A stretch of 64,000 nucleotides of DNA from Trichocoleus sp. FACHB-40 (GCF_014695915.1 NZ_JACJPF010000098.1:1-64000), one strand, 5' to 3'. Shown: positions 7,675 through 17,552, counted from the first letter of the stretch. The notes: generated by a model not told the origin, from the letters alone. Numbers and translations are program-made.

Positions 7675-10338
7675 TCAATCCCCAAACTCATCCAGCGACC
7701 AGTTGGGCAAGTCAGGGGGAATAACAGTACGGTCAAGTGTCACTTTATGGCTCTCTCTTTGGGTATAAGTATCTACTGTAACCGCTTCAAATCGGATGGA
7801 CATACTCCCAAACGGCACAGTTAACTGAGTCATTGTTTCCAAGACACCAAAGGCATTGGGCGAAAAATCTACAAGCCAACGAGGGCCATCCAGCAGCGAT
7901 CGCGTTTGTCGATCGTGAACCCACAGCTTGACATAGATGCGGCTCAACTCAGAGTTTAATTTCACGCGGAGCAAGAGCAGTTGCCCTGCAATCAGTTCGC
8001 CTTCTGGCAACACCAACTCAGGCGCTGGCACAGGCTCCTCGTCTAGCGCTGATGGCTGCGGTTGGGGATAATGGCTAGGAGGGAAAGGGGATATGCGATC
8101 GCTTCTGCCCAGAGGCTCCTCAAAGGGGTCATCGTCCACAACAATCTCTTGATCTGCCCAATTTCCACCGGAATTTGCTGCCGAGAACACATTGGTAGGA
8201 TTTTGAGTAATAGTCAGGGGACTTTCCGCCGCCACTTGAGAATTACTGGGTGCGTCGCTGGAAATAGCGGCATCTTCTTCGTCAAATTCTGGTAGCGGGG
8301 GTTGTTGATCTAGCAGTTGAGCCACTAACTCCCAATCTGTAGACATACTCTCTGGCGGGGCTTCAGAGTCTGTTTCCGACGACTGTTGTATTGCCGCTGT
8401 TTCAGTTCCATCAACCACACCAGTATTTTCACTATCTTCCTGGGTCACGTCTGGTGCAGACAACTCTGATTCTGTTAATTCTGGCTCAGTTACAGGCAAC
8501 TCTTCCTCAGGTTGTAGGAGTTGAGCCAATTCCTCATCGTTTGCCAGGTCGTTTAACCGGGACAGAAAACGGTCTTTCAGCTTCAGAGTAGCAAAGGCGG
8601 TGTCTACAGTCGATGTGGGATCGCTATCTTCAGCAGGATTATCTGATTCTGGAGTGTCAGAAGGTTCTTCGACAGCTACATCCTCATTAGCCGTTGTATC
8701 AGCATCTTCGCTGTCATCTTCCGCTGATGGTATCTCTGGACGCTGCCAGCTATCAGCTAAGTTATTCAACAAATTATCAACTAACTGCTCCACATCTGAT
8801 GGAGCCTGCTCTTGAGCAGCGTTCTCCACCGTGGGAGGTTCAAGCTCGCTAGATGAATCGATTATTGCTTCTACCTCTGTAACAGGAGCAGAGCCTGAAA
8901 TTAGAGGGAGTTTGAGCGTTTTATTAACTGGATTGGCAGGATCGGGGCGATAAATTTTGGGTGGTAGAGATCCCAACGGCGGGGGTGGAGGAGTAACGGA
9001 TGTTTTTCCCTCGCTATCGGTTGCATCTGTATCAGAAGCGATCGCAGGCAGTTTGGGAGCTTTAAGTGCTGCCTCCTTTGCCGGGTCGCTTCGGGTAATT
9101 TGCGGAGGTAAAGGCTGATTTGGTAACGGTTCTAGACGTAGGAACTGATTCTCTTTCGGTTGTTGCACCAAATCCAGAAAAGATGAATCTAAAGGTGGTG
9201 TCTCTGCCAAAAGAGATCCTAACGGCGGGTTCAATAAATTTTCAGCTTCTCTATCGTTAGCGATCGCGCCCAGTAAATCTTCTAAATCTGCTGTTACAGT
9301 AAATGATTGAGTCGCCAAGACTGTCTGCGTCTCGTCTATTAGCGTGACTTCTCCCAAAATTAACCGAGTTTTGCACTCTTCGGGCAGCTCAAGATTACAC
9401 CTAAAGACAAAGCTTGAGACCTGTTCGGGTAGCGGTTGCTCTACATCTAGCAGAATTTTTGAGTTTTGCGGATCGCGCATTTCCACTCTCAGCGTTCCAC
9501 CCTGGACACACTTCTGAGAACTGGAAGTGTCCAAAACCTCAACTTCCCCAGAAAAAATAATCGGCTGTCCCCGACGCGCCACAAAATTTTCCTGGTCGAG
9601 AATCAGTCTTAGAAACGTTTCAGGAATTGCCTCTACTTGCGGTTGGGTGATATCTGTTGCAATATCTGGTGAATCAATAGCACTCTGAAACTCAGGCAAT
9701 TCCTCTCTTGGCAGCTCTGAGTCTAGGGTAAACAACCGCTGCGGTGGCGCAGCAGGTATCGGCTCAAACGCTTGCCAGAGTGGATCGACAACTTCGTGTA
9801 AAATTTCGTCTACCATCTGTAGCGAGTGTTCCATAAGGTCGCTGACAGGCATTGACGCGGCCTTCCACCTTTGTGACTCGGCCTCCGTTGGAGGTAGAGA
9901 CGTTTCCGGCATCTCTGCTGAATGGGGATGAAAAATTTCCGGCGAAATATCTTCTTCAGCTGAATCGCTATCTGTGGAAGTTTCTGCGGCTTGTGGTAAA
10001 ACCTGAAACTTAATCGTTTGCTGCCAAGTATTGCCCAGGAAATCGGACATGATATCCCCAGAGCAACGCAAATCCCATATCCCCGCCTTAAAGTAGGTAA
10101 AGGGAATCACCACCATTAACCCTTGGGCATTGGTGCGACGCGATCGCTTCTGTGAGCGCCGTCTGGCGGGAACTTCCTCGGTGCTGTCATGCGTGATGCG
10201 AATTTCCACATCAGTGTTTGGTCGGTTTGAGTGAGCAACCACCCGATACCGACCTTCTAAGATTTCCAAACTTGGCTTCTTTAGAGAGAGCCAAGAGCGA
10301 TCGCCTTCTTTTTGGATCAGAAATTCCCAGTATTCCAT
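7675..10338 (-). CDS. Large acidic protein of unknown function
   Basis: An 887-aa protein that I do not recognise by function. Residues 1-115 look like a beta-rich domain (MEYWEFLIQKEGDRSW opening, WDLRCSGDIM near 85). A further beta-rich stretch lies around 240-350. Between about 370 and 755 the chain is low-complexity and very rich in Glu, Asp, Pro and Ser. The last 120 residues look folded again (LLLLRVKLNSEL, RWLVDFSPNAFG). There is no signal peptide or transmembrane segment. It lies 63 bp downstream of hisS on the same strand, separated by a large inverted repeat. A scaffold role is conceivable but unsupported. Confidence 0.8.
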   Translation of the reverse strand: MEYWEFLIQKEGDRSWLSLKKPSLEILEGRYRVVAHSNRPNTDVEIRITHDSTEEVPARRRSQKRSRRTNAQGLMVVIPFTYFKAGIWDLRCSGDIMSDFLGNTWQQTIKFQVLPQAAETSTDSDSAEEDISPEIFHPHSAEMPETSLPPTEAESQRWKAASMPVSDLMEHSLQMVDEILHEVVDPLWQAFEPIPAAPPQRLFTLDSELPREELPEFQSAIDSPDIATDITQPQVEAIPETFLRLILDQENFVARRGQPIIFSGEVEVLDTSSSQKCVQGGTLRVEMRDPQNSKILLDVEQPLPEQVSSFVFRCNLELPEECKTRLILGEVTLIDETQTVLATQSFTVTADLEDLLGAIANDREAENLLNPPLGSLLAETPPLDSSFLDLVQQPKENQFLRLEPLPNQPLPPQITRSDPAKEAALKAPKLPAIASDTDATDSEGKTSVTPPPPPLGSLPPKIYRPDPANPVNKTLKLPLISGSAPVTEVEAIIDSSSELEPPTVENAAQEQAPSDVEQLVDNLLNNLADSWQRPEIPSAEDDSEDADTTANEDVAVEEPSDTPESDNPAEDSDPTSTVDTAFATLKLKDRFLSRLNDLANDEELAQLLQPEEELPVTEPELTESELSAPDVTQEDSENTGVVDGTETAAIQQSSETDSEAPPESMSTDWELVAQLLDQQPPLPEFDEEDAAISSDAPSNSQVAAESPLTITQNPTNVFSAANSGGNWADQEIVVDDDPFEEPLGRSDRISPFPPSHYPQPQPSALDEEPVPAPELVLPEGELIAGQLLLLRVKLNSELSRIYVKLWVHDRQTRSLLDGPRWLVDFSPNAFGVLETMTQLTVPFGSMSIRFEAVTVDTYTQRESHKVTLDRTVIPPDLPNWSLDEFGD

Positions 10339-10365
10339 CGGCGGCTAGGAAAAATTTTGAATTTT

Positions 10366-10417
10366 GAGTTATAAGTTATGAATTAATTTAAAACTCATAA
10401 TTCATAACTTATAACTC
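10366..10417. repeat. Inverted repeat overlapping the hisS 3' end
   Basis: A 19-base arm (10366-10384, beginning GAGTTATAAGTTATG) is mirrored perfectly at 10399-10417. The right arm includes the hisS stop codon and its last four codons. It may also terminate hisS. A related GTTATAAGTTATGAG lies near 2764. Confidence 0.8.
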
Positions 10418-11697
10418 CCTGCGGTATCCAACTGGCGACGCAGTTCGTCTGTTTCAGCCAATAATTCCACTTGAGCGATCGCATTTTGCTCTTTGGTTGC
10501 CATCCACTTGAGCTTGACGGTTTGGTTTGCTGCCTCCTCATCCCCTAAAATCAAGCAAGCAACGGCACCGCTCTTATCTGCTCTGGCGAACTGCTTTTTA
10601 AACGCACTGCCACTCAAATCTAATTCCACACTAAACCCAATTCTTCGCAGTTGCGTAGCCAGTTTAAGTGCTTGACTCTCTGCTGCTTCCCCCCGTGAAA
10701 CTACGTAGAAATCCAGCGTTTTTGCTGGTGGCTGTTGCAGCTGTTGTAGCAAGATAATCAAGCGCTCCAAACCCATCGCCCAACCCACCGCAGGCGTACT
10801 TGGCCCGCCCAATTCTGCTACTAGCCCATCATAGCGACCGCCACCACAGACAGTCGCCTGTGCTCCTAAGTCGTCGGAGACAATTTCAAAGGCCAGATGA
10901 GTATAATAATCCAAACCGCGCACCAGACGCGGATTTAGTTCGTAAGCAATTCCCAAATCAGTCAGCCTTGCTTTTACTTGCTCAAAGTAACGGCGTGACT
11001 CTGTACCCAGATAATTTAAAATGCTGGGGGCATCTTCAACAATTGCCTGCGTCCGCTTATCCTTGCTATCCAAAATTCGTAAGGGATTGCGATCCAAACG
11101 CACCTGGGAGTCTGGATCTAACTCTTCTTTATAGGGAGTCAGATAGTCCACCAGTGCTTGTCGATAACGCTGTCGATCCTCAGGAGAACCCACGGAGTTA
11201 ATGTAGAGGTGCAGATTTTTTAGGCCGAGGGTTTGCAGGATGTCGGTAGCGATCGCAATCAACTCCGCATCCGCCCTGGAGTCAGCACTACCTAACACTT
11301 CTACGCCCAGTTGGTGAAATTGCCGCTGTCGCCCCGCTTGGGGAGCTTCGTAACGAAACATCGGCCCCATATACCAAAGGCGCTGAATCCCACCTTTTAC
11401 ATCAAGATGGTTTTCAATGTAAGAGCGCACCACACCCGCTGTACCTTCAGGACGTAGAGTGATGGAATAAGGGTTTTCCCCCCGGCTGTTGAAGGTGTAC
11501 ATTTCCTTCCCCACCACATCTGTAGCTTCGCCAATTCCCCGCTCAAATAGTGCAGTCAGCTCAAAAATCGGAGTACGAATTTCTTGATAAGCGGCTACGT
11601 TAAGAATGTCTCGCGCTACCGATTCTACCCATTGCCAATAGCCAACTTCTTCGGGCAGAATGTCCCGCGTTCCCCGTAAAGCTTGAATGATGCCCAT
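10402..11697 (-). CDS. hisS: Histidine--tRNA ligase
   Basis: Class II aminoacyl-tRNA synthetase charging tRNA-His; cytosolic, dimeric. Motif 2 lies in the [16 protein letters not shown] region. The histidine-specific motifs [10 protein letters not shown] and GGGRYDGL are present, and the C-terminal anticodon-binding domain follows from about residue 330. The length of 431 aa is normal. The ATG at 11697 gives the usual opening [15 protein letters not shown]. The final residues are encoded by one arm of an inverted repeat, so the C-terminal tail may differ from relatives. Confidence 0.97.
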   Translation of the reverse strand: MGIIQALRGTRDILPEEVGYWQWVESVARDILNVAAYQEIRTPIFELTALFERGIGEATDVVGKEMYTFNSRGENPYSITLRPEGTAGVVRSYIENHLDVKGGIQRLWYMGPMFRYEAPQAGRQRQFHQLGVEVLGSADSRADAELIAIATDILQTLGLKNLHLYINSVGSPEDRQRYRQALVDYLTPYKEELDPDSQVRLDRNPLRILDSKDKRTQAIVEDAPSILNYLGTESRRYFEQVKARLTDLGIAYELNPRLVRGLDYYTHLAFEIVSDDLGAQATVCGGGRYDGLVAELGGPSTPAVGWAMGLERLIILLQQLQQPPAKTLDFYVVSRGEAAESQALKLATQLRRIGFSVELDLSGSAFKKQFARADKSGAVACLILGDEEAANQTVKLKWMATKEQNAIAQVELLAETDELRRQLDTAGSYKL

Positions 11698-11766
11698 GAA
11701 TTTTTGTTAGCTTTTGCCAGATTGCCAAAAAGCCCCCACCGAATATTACGGTGGAAAGATTTCCTA

Positions 11767-12030
11767 CTAGGGGCTGTAGCGCTGACTATAATACTCTAAA
11801 ATCCGGTCTACTTGTTGCCGACTAGCTGGATTGGCATCTTGTACATATTGAATCCACAAGCCCCCAACCTGGCTTTGATGGTAGTCAAACGGCTGCGAAT
11901 TTTGGGGAATCAGATCCGCTTCGACTCCTTCTACCTGCCGCAAATGGGCAGCTAATTCCCGATAAATTGCCAAGGGCAACCTAGGCAAGCTTATTTCAAT
12001 TCGCAGCGGTTCTCCTCCAGTAGTCTGCAC
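11767..12030 (-). CDS. Conserved small hypothetical protein
   Basis: An 87-aa soluble protein with a GTG start at 12030. It reads as one compact alpha/beta domain (IEISLPRLPLAIYRELAAHLRQVEGVEADL, split here by a helix into strand-helix-strand). No catalytic motif is evident. It lies 69 bp upstream of hisS on the same strand and may be cotranscribed with it. I cannot name a family. Confidence 0.7.
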   Translation of the reverse strand: MQTTGGEPLRIEISLPRLPLAIYRELAAHLRQVEGVEADLIPQNSQPFDYHQSQVGGLWIQYVQDANPASRQQVDRILEYYSQRYSP

Positions 12031-12065
12031 TCTTTAAACTCCCTACAACAAGTAATCAATCGTAT

Positions 12066-12980
12066 CTAGGCTTGAGGAGAACCAGGAGCAGCAGCCGTAG
12101 GTGCGCCAGCAGGATTTGCCTCTGGTTTTTCTCCAATTCGTCTAGCAACCTCTCTGCCATATTGCTCTAAAATCACAATTGGACTGCCACCATTATTCAC
12201 TTCAATCCGCTTAACTAGCACCTGCCCATTAGATAAACGTTGCCCAACTCCTACGTAGCGGCTCGGCTCATTCGGTACTTTTACAATTGCTTGAGGCTGG
12301 GTACCTACTTGCACCACTCCTGTAACTTCTACATTTCTCGCCAGAGTTGGTTCTGGTAGCGGTGGCAGTTTTGGCAGCAGGGGAGCAGGGGGAACCGTAT
12401 TTGTTCTAGCAATAGGAGCTGAATTTGGTGCGGTTCTAGGTGCCGGATTTCTCGGTGTTGTTGTTCTAACCTGGGGAGGACGCGGCGGTGTATACCTTGT
12501 GCGTGGAACTGCTCTACCACCGTTGCTACCACCGTTGCTTGCTCTTACTCTGGGATTGCGTACTTGGGGCAGAGGCGGCGGCACTGGGATGGAACGCTGC
12601 GGTGCTACACCCGGAGCCGGAGAAACTGGAATCGGAGGCGGAGGAACCGAACCAGGCTCTGGAGGCACCACAGTCACTTGCGGGTTCAGGGGAACATTCT
12701 CAAAGGGGTCTTGTCTACCTTTAGGAATATTACGCGATCGCACATCCGAGTTTGTGGATGGAATCAAGCCGGGAACTCCCGGAACGTTCGCTGTTGGAAC
12801 AGTTGGCGTATTAAACCTTGGGGTTGCCGGTGCTATTGGTGAAGTAGTCGGAACCGCCGCCGGATCAGCCGCCGGAGAAACAATAGGACTAGGAGCTATA
12901 GCAGTTTCCTCTGCTGGCGCACAGCCAGCCCCTACCAGAGCCAGTATTCCGACAAACGCAATCCATGAATGTTGACGCAT
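12066..12980 (-). CDS. Proline-rich putative lipoprotein
   Basis: The ATG at 12980 (not the upstream one at 13034) gives a 304-aa protein that starts MRQHSWIAFVG and has a lipobox-like LVGAGC, so export and lipid attachment are likely. Residues about 25-210 are a Pro/Ala/Thr-rich linker. The last 80 or so residues form a conserved beta-rich module (VTGVVQVGTQPQAIVKVP, RYVGVGQRLSNGQVLV) that resembles small periplasmic pilus-assembly-type domains only superficially. Its function is unknown. Confidence 0.72.
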   Translation of the reverse strand: MRQHSWIAFVGILALVGAGCAPAEETAIAPSPIVSPAADPAAVPTTSPIAPATPRFNTPTVPTANVPGVPGLIPSTNSDVRSRNIPKGRQDPFENVPLNPQVTVVPPEPGSVPPPPIPVSPAPGVAPQRSIPVPPPLPQVRNPRVRASNGGSNGGRAVPRTRYTPPRPPQVRTTTPRNPAPRTAPNSAPIARTNTVPPAPLLPKLPPLPEPTLARNVEVTGVVQVGTQPQAIVKVPNEPSRYVGVGQRLSNGQVLVKRIEVNNGGSPIVILEQYGREVARRIGEKPEANPAGAPTAAAPGSPQA

Positions 12981-13257
12981 TTTGCAGTTCCCAAATCCCT
13001 TAATAGCATCCGCCACAAGAGATTTTCTGTTCAAATTTCTTTGAGGCGGGTTATACCTTGAATAGATGGATGCGATCGCACCCCTCTATTACAAGTTTAA
13101 AATATATAGATGAAAGCGTAACATTTGTGTTACTTTATTCAATTTTTAGTTTTTTGTCCGTTGCCCGTTGACGAAAAGAAGGTTAGAAGGGGGGAAGGTT
13201 CTCACACCTTGCCAATGTTTCAACTTAACTCCTCTTCCCTTCCCAAGAACTTCTTGG

Positions 13258-14034
13258 TTAATTCTCCGGCCCTACCATTAGCTTTTTGAGCGAGTCTAAT
13301 CCTTTTTTAACACGCCTGGAGACAGTCACCACACTGATGTCTAAGCGTTCTGCGACCTCTTTTTGCGTTAAATCGTGTAAAAAAACGAATTCTAGAATTT
13401 CACGAGTGCGCTTTTCTAGTTGCACCAGAGCCAATTGTAGGCGAATTTGGTCTTCTTGGGCTAACTGAAAACTGCGATATTGGGGGTCTGGTACAAGTTC
13501 GCCTAAGCAAGTCGAACCTTCCTCAGCATCTCCCACTGGTAAATCTAAACTTAGCAATTCTCGGTTTTGAAACGCTAACTGGATTTCCTGCCATTCTGAA
13601 GCAGAAATTTCCAGCGCCGCTGCCACCTCTGAATGGGTAGGTGGTCGGTTGTATTTCTGTTGAAACTCCCGCGTTACAGAGGCTGCCTGATACCGCAGAG
13701 TCTGCCAGCGCCGAGGTAGGCGGAACGAGCAGCCTTTATCTCGTAGATAGTGCTGAATTTCGCCGCGAATGTAGGGAATGGCGAAGGAACTGAAGGCGTG
13801 TCCCTTGGACAGGTCAAAGCGTTCAATAGCTCGAATTAATCCTAAACAGCCAACCTGAAGCAAGTCCTCATAGTTCTCAGTACACTGATTAACCCAGTGA
13901 TGTGCTTCTTTTCTCACCAGTCCAAAATTCAGTTTTACCAGATGATTCCGGACAGCATCTGTACGATTGTGCTGATACTCTCGTAACAGTTGCAAGCTCT
14001 CCAGTTTTATTTCGGGAGTGACGTTGGTATACAT
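13258..14034 (-). CDS. sigF: Group 3 RNA polymerase sigma factor, SigF type
   Basis: A 258-aa alternative sigma-70 factor. In cyanobacteria SigF controls type IV pilus and motility genes and cell-surface functions. Region 2 is seen as NYEDLLQVGCLGLIRAIERFD with FSSFAIPYIRGEIQHYLRDK. Region 3 follows, and region 4 ends with LTQKEVAERLDISVVTVSRR (helix-turn-helix). The ATG at 14034 is preferred; the longer frame adds 13 unlike residues. Assignment to SigF rather than another group 3 or 4 factor is by overall pattern. Confidence 0.85.
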   Translation of the reverse strand: MYTNVTPEIKLESLQLLREYQHNRTDAVRNHLVKLNFGLVRKEAHHWVNQCTENYEDLLQVGCLGLIRAIERFDLSKGHAFSSFAIPYIRGEIQHYLRDKGCSFRLPRRWQTLRYQAASVTREFQQKYNRPPTHSEVAAALEISASEWQEIQLAFQNRELLSLDLPVGDAEEGSTCLGELVPDPQYRSFQLAQEDQIRLQLALVQLEKRTREILEFVFLHDLTQKEVAERLDISVVTVSRRVKKGLDSLKKLMVGPEN

Positions 14035-14391
14035 AAAGAAGTTCGCTTGGTAGATTGTCCCCAGTAGAGACACTAATTTTGGTTTTATTCTGCTTTTTAA
14101 GTAGATGCTGTGATTTAAAACATAGACGCTGGAGGATAGAGCTATTAGGTAGGCTCCGGAGAACTGCCTTTCAGAAAAGTAAAACTAATCAAGCCTTTTT
14201 GGTAAATTTTCCTAATTACTTGCTTTTTCAGGCTTGATCATAAGTTTATTCTTTTTGGCCAGCTAATTACAATAGCATTTTCACGGAGAAATGATTTTCT
14301 ACCGAAAACAGGCACTGTCAGTGTGTAGTTAAAAGCTTTAAATGAGTAAACCTTATAAGTCCTGACTTTTAACTTTTGACTTCTAAGGCAT
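14035..14391. other. Intergenic region between sigF and psbO
   Basis: There are 357 bases without a convincing gene: AT-rich, no repeat longer than a few bases. It should hold the sigF promoter, as sigF is transcribed leftward from here. Confidence 0.6.
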
Positions 14392-14418
14392 AAAAAAGGG
14401 GCTGGTAAAGCCCCTTTT
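14392..14418 (-). terminator. psbO terminator
   Basis: AAAAGGGGCT (14394-14403) pairs with AGCCCCTTTT (14409-14418). On the minus strand this is followed by T residues. It lies 42 bp beyond the psbO stop. Confidence 0.85.
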
Positions 14419-14459
14419 CCCGATCCGCTAAATTAAGCAATCAGTGCTAAATAGGAGAT

Positions 14460-15299
14460 TTAAGCCTGATCTGGTGCAACCCGCGCATAAAAAATGCCAC
14501 GAATTTTAACTTCTTTAACTTCGCCAGCTCCTAGATCCGTATCAGAAGGCTGTTCGCTTTCAAAGGTTCCGGCAATTTCACCAGTGACGTTATCCACCTT
14601 GGCGACTTGCAGGGAAATGCTACCCTTCAAGGTGTCTACACGCTTGACATTAGCACGAGTCAGTTCCTGAGAATCGGATTGGGCTGGGAGTCCTACTGCA
14701 TTATCATAGCCACTGGCTACACCGCGACCTTTAGGATCGAGGAAAGTTGCCCCCCGATAGGAGGGAACGTTAAACTCGCCCTCAAAGTCGGTCGAGGTGT
14801 TAATGCTGTCCATTCCGGGCTGACTTCTGGCAACCAGGTTTTTAATTGTGAACAGGAAGGGTACTCGTTCGCCACCAGGCAGCTGAACAGTTGTGGCTTG
14901 GAAGTCGAGACCATCCTCTTCAACCAAGCTCAGACGGTTATTTTCATCAACTTTCAGTTCACCTAGCACCTGGTCGATGCTAGATGTATACCGTGTCAAC
15001 AACTTGCCTGGAACGAATTGGGCGGCTTGCCGTTTGTTGGCAGATTCTTCTTTGACAAAGAAGCTGGTCGGCTGTAAGCACAGGTTAGTAACTTTATATG
15101 TCTGGCTAGGATCGATGGGAATGGAACTGCGAGTCGTTTCAGAGAGTTGAGGGCAGCTATTTGCTAGACCCGTGCCTCGAATCTGGTCGTAGGTGAGTGG
15201 AGTTGGAGTGGAAGTCGCGTTGGCTGGACCTTCACTACAAGCAGTTAGTACCCCCAAGCACAATGCCAGGAAGGCAACAATGAAAGCGCGATACCTCAT
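14460..15299 (-). CDS. psbO: Photosystem II manganese-stabilising protein PsbO
   Basis: The 33-kDa extrinsic protein of the oxygen-evolving complex, on the lumenal face, protecting the Mn4CaO5 cluster. The beta-barrel landmarks are present: LTYDQIRGTGLANSCP, the conserved cysteine pair (SCPQL and NLCLQP), FEGEFNVPSYRG, FLDPKGRGVASGYDNAVGLPA and the C-terminal GEIAGTFESEQPS. The ATG at 15299 gives 279 aa with a signal peptide ending in a lipobox-like VLTAC. It is monocistronic with its own terminator. Confidence 0.97.
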   Translation of the reverse strand: MRYRAFIVAFLALCLGVLTACSEGPANATSTPTPLTYDQIRGTGLANSCPQLSETTRSSIPIDPSQTYKVTNLCLQPTSFFVKEESANKRQAAQFVPGKLLTRYTSSIDQVLGELKVDENNRLSLVEEDGLDFQATTVQLPGGERVPFLFTIKNLVARSQPGMDSINTSTDFEGEFNVPSYRGATFLDPKGRGVASGYDNAVGLPAQSDSQELTRANVKRVDTLKGSISLQVAKVDNVTGEIAGTFESEQPSDTDLGAGEVKEVKIRGIFYARVAPDQA

Positions 15300-15611
15300 G
15301 GTCAACCTCAATATCTAATTTAGGAATCCCTACCAGTAAAATCTGGGGTGGGGTTTAAGTGACAGGGGACAAAAGTGAAATTCTTAATTTTGCTCGGAAT
15401 CGTTCGGCTTAGAATCTCTAAAGTGAATTTTACAAGGCTTTGTGTTGCCTTTATCCTGAAGCTGCGGGTAAATTATTTCAATCCCTTTATTTCCATCCCT
15501 AATAGGGATTTAGACCCATGCCGTGCTTACACACCACACCAATTTACCAATAGGTCGATTGTGCAGTGATCGCTCTAGTTAAGGAAACACTCCGTTAAAG
15601 TTGAAAACAGC
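15300..15611. other. psbO upstream region with a CRISPR-repeat-like scrap
   Basis: About 310 bases without a gene. It carries the leftward psbO promoter. Near 15477-15515 are two short related pieces, TTTCAATCCC and TTTCCATCCCTAATAGGGAT; the second resembles part of a common cyanobacterial CRISPR repeat. There is no array. Confidence 0.4.
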
Positions 15612-15992
15612 ATGGACAGACAAATCACCCGCATGAACAGTAACAAAGATGTTGAGTCGGGGCTTTTTGGGTCAGAATTGGAAGCAATCGCTATTTCTGT
15701 TCGGTCTTTGGCAAAGACTTGTCAGAAAGATACTTTGGCTTTGTTGGCAATGCTTCGCACGTTAGAGGATTTGCACCGCGAGATTCGGGAAGGTGTATTT
15801 CAGACTTCTTTACCGGATAATCGTCAAGCTCTATACAATCTGTTGAAAGATATGGAAGAAGCTGGTGGCTGGCCTTACATTGAGCGCATGAGGCTGCGAT
15901 CGCTTCTCGAACATCTGTCAGCTTCAAATGGCAATTCCCCAACTGTCAAGCACGAGTCAGGCTCTCAAGAGGACGATGGCGGTAGTCCTTAG
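15612..15992 (+). CDS. Conserved cyanobacterial hypothetical protein
   Basis: A 126-aa soluble, mostly helical protein with an acidic, Ser/Gly-rich tail from residue 105. The core (SLAKTCQKDTLALLAMLRTLE, then HREIREGVFQTSLPDNRQ, split here) has no catalytic signature. A second ATG at 15633 could be the real start. It stands alone between psbO and a phosphohexomutase gene. I do not know its function. Confidence 0.75.
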   Translation: MDRQITRMNSNKDVESGLFGSELEAIAISVRSLAKTCQKDTLALLAMLRTLEDLHREIREGVFQTSLPDNRQALYNLLKDMEEAGGWPYIERMRLRSLLEHLSASNGNSPTVKHESGSQEDDGGSP

Positions 15993-16106
15993 TTTGTAAG
16001 CGTTGGTTAGGGAGGGTTTTAACTTGACAACTCTTAAGTGACCAATCACTAATGACTCCACAAATGTTAAGATCCGACCGTTATCACTGCAACACCCCCT
16101 GCTTTT

Positions 16107-17552
16107 ATGCCGCTTGCTGTTAATCCCATTAAATTTGGTACAGATGGCTGGCGAGGTATCATCGCCGCAGATTTCACCTTCGAGCGTTTAACGCTTGTGG
16201 CACCGTTGGCGGCACAAGTCCTGGCAGATGTCTATGGTGAGGCGACAAGTCGGCGCACGATTATTGTGGGCTACGATCGGCGCTTTATGTCGGAAACTTT
16301 TGCTTTTGAGACGGCTCTTGCAGTGCAAGCTGCGGGATTTGATGTGCTGTTGAGCGATAGTTATGCCCCAACACCAGCATTTAGCTGGGCGGCTTATCAA
16401 CGAAAGGCTCTAGGGGCTTTGGTGATTACGGCAAGTCATAATCCAGGGCCATATTCGGGGTTAAAAGTCAAGGGAGCATTTGGGGGTTCGGTTCCCCCAG
16501 AAATTACGCAAAAGATAGAAGCGCTGTTGGCTAAGGAATCGTCGCCAGTCAAAGGAAAGCCTGGAAGTTTGGAGAGGTTCGACCCGTGGTCTAATTATTG
16601 TGAAGCGCTACGGGCTAAAGTGGATATTGGCTGCATTCAGGATGCGATCGCGCAAAAGAAACTCAGTGTTTTTGCTGATGTGATGCACGGGGCGGCGGCA
16701 TCCGGACTTGAACAACTGCTGGCGATGCCAATTGAGGAAATTAATAGTTCTCGCGATCCTTTATTTGGTGGAAGTGCGCCGGAACCTTTACCACGTTACC
16801 TTTCCCAGATGTTCCGGCAGATGCGGACTTACCGCCGCCGCAGTGGTGAGGGGTTGGCAGTAGGATTTGTGTTTGATGGAGATAGCGATCGCATTGCTGC
16901 TGTCGATGGGCAAGGAAATTTTCTCAGTTCCCAAATACTGATCCCGATTTTAATTGAACACATGGCATCGCGGCGGGGACTGACGGGGGAAGTTGTAAAA
17001 ACAGTCAGCGGTTCCGATTTGTTTCCCCGCGTAGCGTCTCTGTACAATCTGCCAGTCTATGAGACACCGATAGGCTATAAGTACATCGCCGACCGGATGT
17101 TATTAACTAAGGTGTTAGTAGGCGGTGAAGAGTCTGGAGGCATTGGCTACGGTAATCATATCCCAGAGCGGGATGGGCTGCTGTCAGCACTGTATTTGTT
17201 AGAAGCGATCGCCCAGTCAGGACTAGACTTAAGCGAACTTTACCAACGCTTGCAGGAAAAAACAAATTTTACCTCAGCTTATGATCGCATTGACTTACCT
17301 TTAGCGAGTATGGACGTGCGATCGCGTTTACTCGAACAACTGCAAAAATCGCCTTTAACTGAAATTGCTGGTCAGTCAGTAACAGACTGTCTGACAATTG
17401 ATGGTTATAAGTTCCGTTTAGCCAATGACAGTTGGTTGATGATTCGCTTTAGCGGTACGGAACCCGTTTTGCGACTGTACTGCGAAGCACCAACTCTCAA
17501 GCAGGTTTATCAGACCTTAGACTGGGCAAAAAATTGGGCTAATTCAGTTTGA
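16107..17552 (+). CDS. Phosphoglucomutase/phosphomannomutase family protein
   Basis: Alpha-D-phosphohexomutase, interconverting hexose 1- and 6-phosphates for glycogen, nucleotide-sugar or cell-wall synthesis. The phosphoserine loop is TASHNPGPYSG (S110). The metal-binding loop is DGDSDR (D257, D259, D261). The sugar-specificity loop appears as GGEESGGIGY, and the phosphate-binding end as RFSGTEPVLRLYCE. The length of 481 aa is normal for the family. Whether it works on glucose, mannose or glucosamine phosphate cannot be decided here; the GEESGG loop favours glucose/mannose. Confidence 0.9.
   Translation: MPLAVNPIKFGTDGWRGIIAADFTFERLTLVAPLAAQVLADVYGEATSRRTIIVGYDRRFMSETFAFETALAVQAAGFDVLLSDSYAPTPAFSWAAYQRKALGALVITASHNPGPYSGLKVKGAFGGSVPPEITQKIEALLAKESSPVKGKPGSLERFDPWSNYCEALRAKVDIGCIQDAIAQKKLSVFADVMHGAAASGLEQLLAMPIEEINSSRDPLFGGSAPEPLPRYLSQMFRQMRTYRRRSGEGLAVGFVFDGDSDRIAAVDGQGNFLSSQILIPILIEHMASRRGLTGEVVKTVSGSDLFPRVASLYNLPVYETPIGYKYIADRMLLTKVLVGGEESGGIGYGNHIPERDGLLSALYLLEAIAQSGLDLSELYQRLQEKTNFTSAYDRIDLPLASMDVRSRLLEQLQKSPLTEIAGQSVTDCLTIDGYKFRLANDSWLMIRFSGTEPVLRLYCEAPTLKQVYQTLDWAKNWANSV

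Noticed and set aside
12488-12975. Open frames on the plus strand of up to 158 codons opposite the Pro-rich lipoprotein gene
   Set aside because: They are Gly/Arg-rich mirror images of the Pro/Ala-rich gene on the minus strand, with no own features.
15470-15515. A CRISPR array
   Set aside because: There is only one partial repeat-like word plus a weaker one; no spacers and no cas gene in the window.
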